DNA from: Microtetraspora sp. NBRC 16547
Lineage (GTDB): Bacteria; Actinomycetota; Actinomycetes; Streptosporangiales; Streptosporangiaceae
DNA length: 64,000 nt
Direction of reading: 5' to 3'
Assembly: GCF_030268965.1 (NCBI RefSeq)
Contig: NZ_BSSE01000002.1
Location: 310,001-374,000, forward strand
Part shown: piece after piece, positions 60,967-64,000 of the stretch
Layout of the letters: each line of letters starts with the position of its first letter
How positions within the stretch are numbered: the stretch's first letter is position 1
Position numbers and translations under genes: made by a program
The notes under the pieces: generated by a model
Seen by the model: only the letters and a program-made list of their open reading frames with translations
What the model was told of the DNA's origin: nothing
Database searches by the model: none

Positions 60967-61080
60967 CGCGCTCCCCGGCCTGAAGGCCGAGGATTCAGCC
61001 CGTGCCGCGTGCTCACGCGGCACCTCTGAGGCTTCCTGCTTCTTCGGGCTGTGCCACCTGGTGGGGTGGTCTTACCTGCC
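60963..61080 (-). ncRNA. Predicted omega (reRNA) guide scaffold of TnpB
   Basis: In this family the guide RNA overlaps the tnpB 3' end and reads out of the transposon end. Here a perfect 9-bp hairpin (GTGCCGCGT 61002-61010 / ACGCGGCAC 61015-61023) spans the tnpB stop, followed by the terminal hairpin at 60977-60988 and a terminal GTCAA. The guide would then be GTACGGTAGGCGTCCCGACG, that is the minus strand of 60943-60962. The 5' limit of the RNA is a guess. Confidence 0.5.
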
Positions 61081-62209
61081 CTCCACAGGCGTTTAACCTG
61101 TCCGCCCGTCCGGCGGCCAGGATGTTCTTAGCCGCGTTCACGTCCCGGTCGTGGACCGCCCCGCAGGGGCAGGTCCACGATCGGACGTCCAACGGCATCG
61201 TGCCGGCGACAGTCCCGCACTCGGAGCACAGCTTCGAGGAGGGGAACCACCGGTTGATCCGGTGGAAGGCCCGCCCGTACAGGCGGGCCTTGTACTCCAG
61301 CATTCCGACAAACGCCGACCAGCCCGCGTCATGCACGCTCTTGGCCAACCGGGTACGCGCCAGCCCTGCCACGGCCAGGTCCTCCACGTAGATCGCTTGG
61401 TTGTCGCGGATCAGTCGTGTGGAGAGCTGGTGGTGGAACTCACGGCGCGCATCAGCGACCTTCGCATGCTGGCGGGCAACGCCCTGCCGGGCTTTGGCCC
61501 GGTTGTTCGATCCCTTCTCCTTGCGGGACAGCGCCCGCTGAAGTTTCTTGAGTTTCTTCTCCGCCCGGCGCAGGAAGCGCGGGGCGTCGATCTTCCGCCC
61601 GTCCGACAGGACGGCGAACGCGGACAGCCCCAAATCGATCCCCGCCTCCGGTTCGACCGGCGGCAGGGGCTGCTCGGCGACCTCGACCACGAACGAGGCG
61701 AAGTACCGCCCCGCGCTGTCTTTGATCACCGTGACCGACGACGGTTCGGCGGGCAGGTCCCGCGACCATCGCACATCAACGTCGCCGATCTTCGGCAGGC
61801 GGAGTTTCCCGCCCGCAGTGATGGAGAAGCGAGCGTTCTTCGTGAAGCGGATCGCCTGCCGGTTGTCCCTCTTGGACCGGAAGCGGGGTGGGCCGACCTT
61901 GCTCCCCTTGCGTCTGCCGGTGACCGAGGTGAAGAAGTTCCGGTAGGCGGTGTTCAGATCGGCGAGCGCCTGCTGTAACACCACGGAGGAGACATCGCCC
62001 AGCCAGGCGCGCTGCGGGGTCGTCTTCGCCTCGGTGATGACCTGCTTGGACAGGTCACCGTCGCAGATGTAGGGCAGCCCTTGTTCCCGGGTGTCCTGTC
62101 GTGCGCGCAGCCCGTCGTTGAACACCACCCGCGCGCACCCGAACGCCCGTGCCAGGGCTTGACGCTGGCCCGGCGTCGGGTAGAGGCGGACGTTGTACCG
62201 GAGCTGCAC
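61013..62209 (-). CDS. tnpB: TnpB RNA-guided endonuclease of IS200/IS605
   Basis: This 398-residue TnpB is full length. It has the N-terminal helix-turn-helix/wedge region (RYNVRLYPTPGQRQALARAFGC), the RuvC motifs GIDLG (Asp192), YVEDL (Glu276) and DRDVNAA (Asp355), and a zinc finger (Cys328, Cys331, Cys347, Cys349). The catalytic residues are intact, so it is probably active with its omega RNA. The start ATG at 62207-62209 lies about 60 bases inside the possible tnpA leader on the other strand. Confidence 0.92.
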   Translation of the reverse strand: MQLRYNVRLYPTPGQRQALARAFGCARVVFNDGLRARQDTREQGLPYICDGDLSKQVITEAKTTPQRAWLGDVSSVVLQQALADLNTAYRNFFTSVTGRRKGSKVGPPRFRSKRDNRQAIRFTKNARFSITAGGKLRLPKIGDVDVRWSRDLPAEPSSVTVIKDSAGRYFASFVVEVAEQPLPPVEPEAGIDLGLSAFAVLSDGRKIDAPRFLRRAEKKLKKLQRALSRKEKGSNNRAKARQGVARQHAKVADARREFHHQLSTRLIRDNQAIYVEDLAVAGLARTRLAKSVHDAGWSAFVGMLEYKARLYGRAFHRINRWFPSSKLCSECGTVAGTMPLDVRSWTCPCGAVHDRDVNAAKNILAAGRADRLNACGGQVRPPHQVAQPEEAGSLRGAA

Positions 62210-62649
62210 ACCGTGATCGTACCGTTGGGTTTACGGCCGAGTATGGAGATATCAGAACTGGCAGGCACTGCGTTTTCGTCCTGCATGCCCACTTGGTTTT
62301 CGTGACCAAGTTCCGGCATCCGGTGTTCACCAGAGCGCACTTGGAGCGCATGGAGCAGATCATGCATGACGTGTGTGCGGACTTCGAGTGCGAGCTCGCG
62401 GAGTTCACCGGCGAGGCCAACCATGTGCATCTGCTGGTGGACTTCCCGCCCAAGGTCGCCTTGTCCCGTCTCGTCGACAGCCTCAAGGGCGTCTCCTCGC
62501 GGCGGATGCGGACCGAGTTCCCCGAGCTGGCCCGGCACTACCATCGGGCGAACAAGCTGTGGTCGGGCTCCTACTTCACCGGAAGCGTGGGCGGAGCACC
62601 GATCAGCGTCCTGCGGCAGTACATCGAGCAGCAAAACCGCTCCGTCTGA
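62149..62649 (+). CDS. tnpA: IS200-type Y1 transposase TnpA, start uncertain
   Basis: This Y1/HUH transposase has GRHCVFVLHAHLVFVTKF, the HUH pair in ANHVHLLVDF, the SRLVDSLKGVSSRRMR block and the catalytic Tyr in LRQYIEQQN. The conserved protein begins near GDIRTGRH (about base 62245), but no ATG, GTG or TTG in this frame exists after GTG at 62149, which lies inside the opposite tnpB gene. The ATG at 62243 is in another frame. Either the GTG at 62149 is used or the start has been damaged. Confidence 0.8.
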   Translation: MPGLDAGPASGRGGRCTGAAHRDRTVGFTAEYGDIRTGRHCVFVLHAHLVFVTKFRHPVFTRAHLERMEQIMHDVCADFECELAEFTGEANHVHLLVDFPPKVALSRLVDSLKGVSSRRMRTEFPELARHYHRANKLWSGSYFTGSVGGAPISVLRQYIEQQNRSV

Positions 62650-62656
62650 TCCGCCA

Positions 62657-62691
62657 AAAAGCCGATCCGCCTTGACGGCGAATCGGCTTTT
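62657..62691 (+). terminator. Intrinsic terminator after tnpA
   Basis: AAAAGCCGAT + CGCC pairs with GGCG + ATCGGCTTTT (one mismatched base), loop TTGAC, ending in TTTT. It stands just after the tnpA stop and may keep transcription within the element. Confidence 0.7.
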
Positions 62692-62834
62692 CCTGCCCCG
62701 CTACGCGGGAGAGTCCGCTTCACCCCCCCGGGCCTGAAGGCCGGAGCACTGCAGACGAATCCGGTAGCAGCCGATGTCCGGAGAGGAGGCCGCCCCGATG
62801 ACGTCGGCCCTGCGGTGTCAGGCTCGTCGCGGCC

Positions 62835-63000
62835 TCACACCGACAGGGGTGGGTAGCGGTGGATCTCCGCCCGATGCCCCGTCGAACCGGCGAACTTGGC
62901 GTCATCGGTGAGTAGCGGCACGCCGAGCAGCTCGGCGAGCGCACATTTGTCGCCCTTGGCCTTCGCCGGCAGGCGGAAAACGTTCGAGGCGTCGCCGACC
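62835..63000 (-). pseudogene. Remnant of a VapC/PIN-domain toxin with internal deletion
   Basis: Directly behind the antitoxin the minus strand reads SLVGDASNVFRLPAKAKGDK, matching only the first strand of a PIN domain (VVDAS), and then jumps to CALAELLGVPLLTDDAKFAG, the last part with its DD metal motif, ending at base 62835. About 80 middle residues and a normal start codon are missing. The antitoxin partner is intact. Confidence 0.7.
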
Positions 63001-63004
63001 AGGC

Positions 63005-63229
63005 TTACCGGTGTCTCTCGCGCAGGAGCTCCCTGACGAAGTCCGGGTCGTACGCGATCGGCTCGTCGGTGGCGATCCTGTCCATCACCTCGTCCAGGGT
63101 AGGGCTGGCGGCCTCTTCGTTCAGCAGGTACAGCACGTACGCGGTCAGAGGCTTGCCCTCGCGCTCGGCCCGCGCCTTGAGCGTCTGCTCGGTCGCATCC
63201 GGAACGTCCCGGATCTGAATGGTGCCCAC
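63005..63229 (-). CDS. Ribbon-helix-helix antitoxin (FitA/VapB-like), orphaned
   Basis: This 74-residue protein has a ribbon-helix-helix N-terminus (MGTIQIRDVPDATEQTLKARAEREGKPLTAYVLYLL) and a C-terminal tail that would bind a PIN toxin. Its partner just downstream is reduced to a remnant, so only DNA-binding autoregulation or cross-interaction with other toxins would remain. Confidence 0.85.
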   Translation of the reverse strand: MGTIQIRDVPDATEQTLKARAEREGKPLTAYVLYLLNEEAASPTLDEVMDRIATDEPIAYDPDFVRELLRERHR

Positions 63230-63243
63230 GCAGGCACGTTAGC

Positions 63244-63395
63244 CTGCAATCTGCATGCGATCTCCGGAATCCTCCGAACGAGGAAATCGTCCTCGGCCGC
63301 GTCGTCGCAGAGCGCGTCAACCATGAGGTACTCGCCCAGATCTTCAACGCGCTCGGGGAGATCAGTAAGAGAGATCCGCCTCTTCGGGGACCCCT
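63244..63395 (-). pseudogene. Possible small gene remnant
   Basis: The minus strand is open from after a TAG near 63395 to the antitoxin promoter and reads RRISLTDLPERVEDLGEYLM then VDALCDDAAEDDFLVRRI, a protein-like sequence with natural acidic/hydrophobic spacing. No family is recognised and no start fits. It lies in the 294-base gap between the antitoxin and the ABM gene and could be the end of a decayed gene. Confidence 0.25.
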
Positions 63396-63492
63396 ATGAT
63401 CCTCCGACGGCCCTCGCTTCGACGCTCGCGACGAGCCTGGAACTCCGAGACATCCGTAAGGCGGACCAGGTGGTGACCTCACATGAGGGGCG

Positions 63493-63517
63493 GGCCCGGA
63501 CGGATGCCGTCCGGGCC
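63493..63517 (-). terminator. Terminator hairpin after the ABM-domain gene
   Basis: GGCCCGGACGG (63493-63503) pairs with CCGTCCGGGCC (63507-63517) with a 3-base loop, 7 bases after the ABM gene stop on the minus strand. Confidence 0.7.
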
Positions 63518-63523
63518 GGGGAG

Positions 63524-63856
63524 TCAGCCGCGCTCGGGCACGGCCATTTCGCCGAGGAGGGACCAGTCGTCCTGCGGGACCGTGGTGTTGACGATCCGAG
63601 GCGTCTCGGCGAGGTACGCCGGCAGGGTCCGCTGGGCCTCCCTGAAGTGCTCCGACTGGACGTGCGCGGCCCCGGCCGCGTCGTCGCGAAACGCCTCGAC
63701 CAGGACGTACTCGTTCGGGTCCTCGACGCTGCGCGACCAGTCGAACCACAGGCAGCCCGGCTCCTGGCGGGTCGCCCGGGTGAAATCACCGCTGATCTCG
63801 GGCCACCGGTCGGCGTGCTCCGGCAGCACTCGGAACTTGGCGGTAATGAAGATCAT
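63524..63856 (-). CDS. ABM-domain quinol monooxygenase-like protein
   Basis: This 110-residue protein has the antibiotic-biosynthesis-monooxygenase ferredoxin-like fold: FITAKFRVLPEHADRW at the start, GCLWFDWSRSVEDPNEYVLVEAFRDDAAGAAHVQSEHF in the middle. Such proteins act as cofactor-free oxygenases or YgiN-like quinol monooxygenases. ATG at 63854-63856 (MIFITAKF) is chosen because it starts the fold; an upstream start would add nine residues. Confidence 0.83.
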   Translation of the reverse strand: MIFITAKFRVLPEHADRWPEISGDFTRATRQEPGCLWFDWSRSVEDPNEYVLVEAFRDDAAGAAHVQSEHFREAQRTLPAYLAETPRIVNTTVPQDDWSLLGEMAVPERG

Positions 63857-63930
63857 GCAATCCGTCCCCACGAATAGCGGCATCGGCGGCGAGCCGATCT
63901 GAACCGGCCGACCATACCAATTCGCGTACG

Positions 63931-63973
63931 GCCGGGCCGTCCCACGATGCCCAAGGACACTGGACGGCCCGGC
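63931..63973. terminator. Hairpin near the window end
   Basis: GCCGGGCCGTCC (63931-63942) pairs perfectly with GGACGGCCCGGC (63962-63973), 19-base loop. It lies upstream of the ABM gene and may end a gene beyond the window. Nothing else is seen in 63857-64000. Confidence 0.5.
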
Positions 63974-64000
63974 AAAGGGACCTCGGTCACGAGCGTCCGG

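Larger units (their letters stand above)
60963..62760. mobile_element. IS200/IS605-family element (tnpB and tnpA, divergent)
   Basis: The element contains a complete TnpB (minus) and a TnpA (plus) whose 5' ends face each other. Both ends carry the same 12-base hairpin sequence GGCCTGAAGGCC (60977-60988 and 62731-62742), the expected subterminal hairpins. The right end (tnpB side) is placed at 60963, where the minus strand ends ...GCGTCAA. The other end is not fixed exactly and lies somewhere after 62742. No target-site duplication is expected for this family. Confidence 0.85.

Noticed and set aside
1-64000. A classical phage-defence island or biosynthetic gene cluster
   Set aside because: Apart from the small TA/IS region no restriction, CBASS, retron, Cas or PKS/NRPS genes were found.

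Overview
The window is a high-GC (roughly 70%) actinobacterial chromosome segment. Gene content (DasR-type dre sites, a SigB/SigF-like partner-switching cluster, a Streptomyces-type divergent proline-catabolic locus, many secreted CBM-bearing glycosidases, frequent GTG/TTG starts) suggests a filamentous actinomycete, most likely in or near Streptosporangiaceae. That placement is an inference from gene content and codon use, not from a marker gene. No rRNA, tRNA or CRISPR array was seen.

Layout. 1-6.7 kb: a 5'-truncated GH42 beta-galactosidase, a secreted GH5 enzyme, a phospholipase C-type phosphoesterase and an EamA transporter. 6.7-10.1 kb: a LacI regulator divergent from an alpha/beta-hydrolase and an MFS transporter, with a perfect 20-bp palindrome between them. 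10.4-20 kb: a minus-strand peptide-uptake operon (OppB-C-D-F and a substrate-binding lipoprotein), followed by a CocE-type hydrolase and an amidase, with a divergent TetR regulator. 20.1-29.6 kb: three large secreted amino-sugar glycosidases, namely GH84 with CBM32, a 1476-residue GH29-GH20 fusion with a LamG-like end, and GH20 with two CBM32 domains. DasR-like dre palindromes precede two of them. 30-33.9 kb: a ROK regulator, a chimeric ORF that joins a sugar-binding-protein fragment to half a GH66 enzyme (apparently a deletion scar), and a GH13 glucosidase.

33.9-50.4 kb: MBL hydrolase, M48 protease, GNAT acetyltransferase, Tricorn-type protease, malic enzyme/fumarase operon, secreted M64 peptidase with a His-rich tail, prolyl-aminopeptidase divergent from a LysR regulator, and an NDH-2-type dehydrogenase. 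50.4-55.2 kb: a general-stress signalling island (anti-sigma kinase, sigma factor, STAS antagonist, GAF-ANTAR protein, PAS-GAF-SpoIIE protein) rich in short tandem repeats. 55.4-60.3 kb: a GT4 glycosyltransferase and the proline-to-glutamate pathway (PucR-type regulator, proline dehydrogenase, P5C dehydrogenase). 60.4-64 kb: a small accessory region with an antitoxin/toxin pair abutted by an IS200/IS605 element (TnpB and TnpA), an orphan antitoxin with a gutted PIN toxin, and an ABM-type monooxygenase.

The most unusual items are the GH29-GH20 fusion in a dre-marked locus, the SBP-GH66 chimera, the IS605 insertion that appears to supply the stop codon of a toxin gene while its TnpB guide would read the toxin 3' end, and the SpoIIE protein with altered metal-binding positions.
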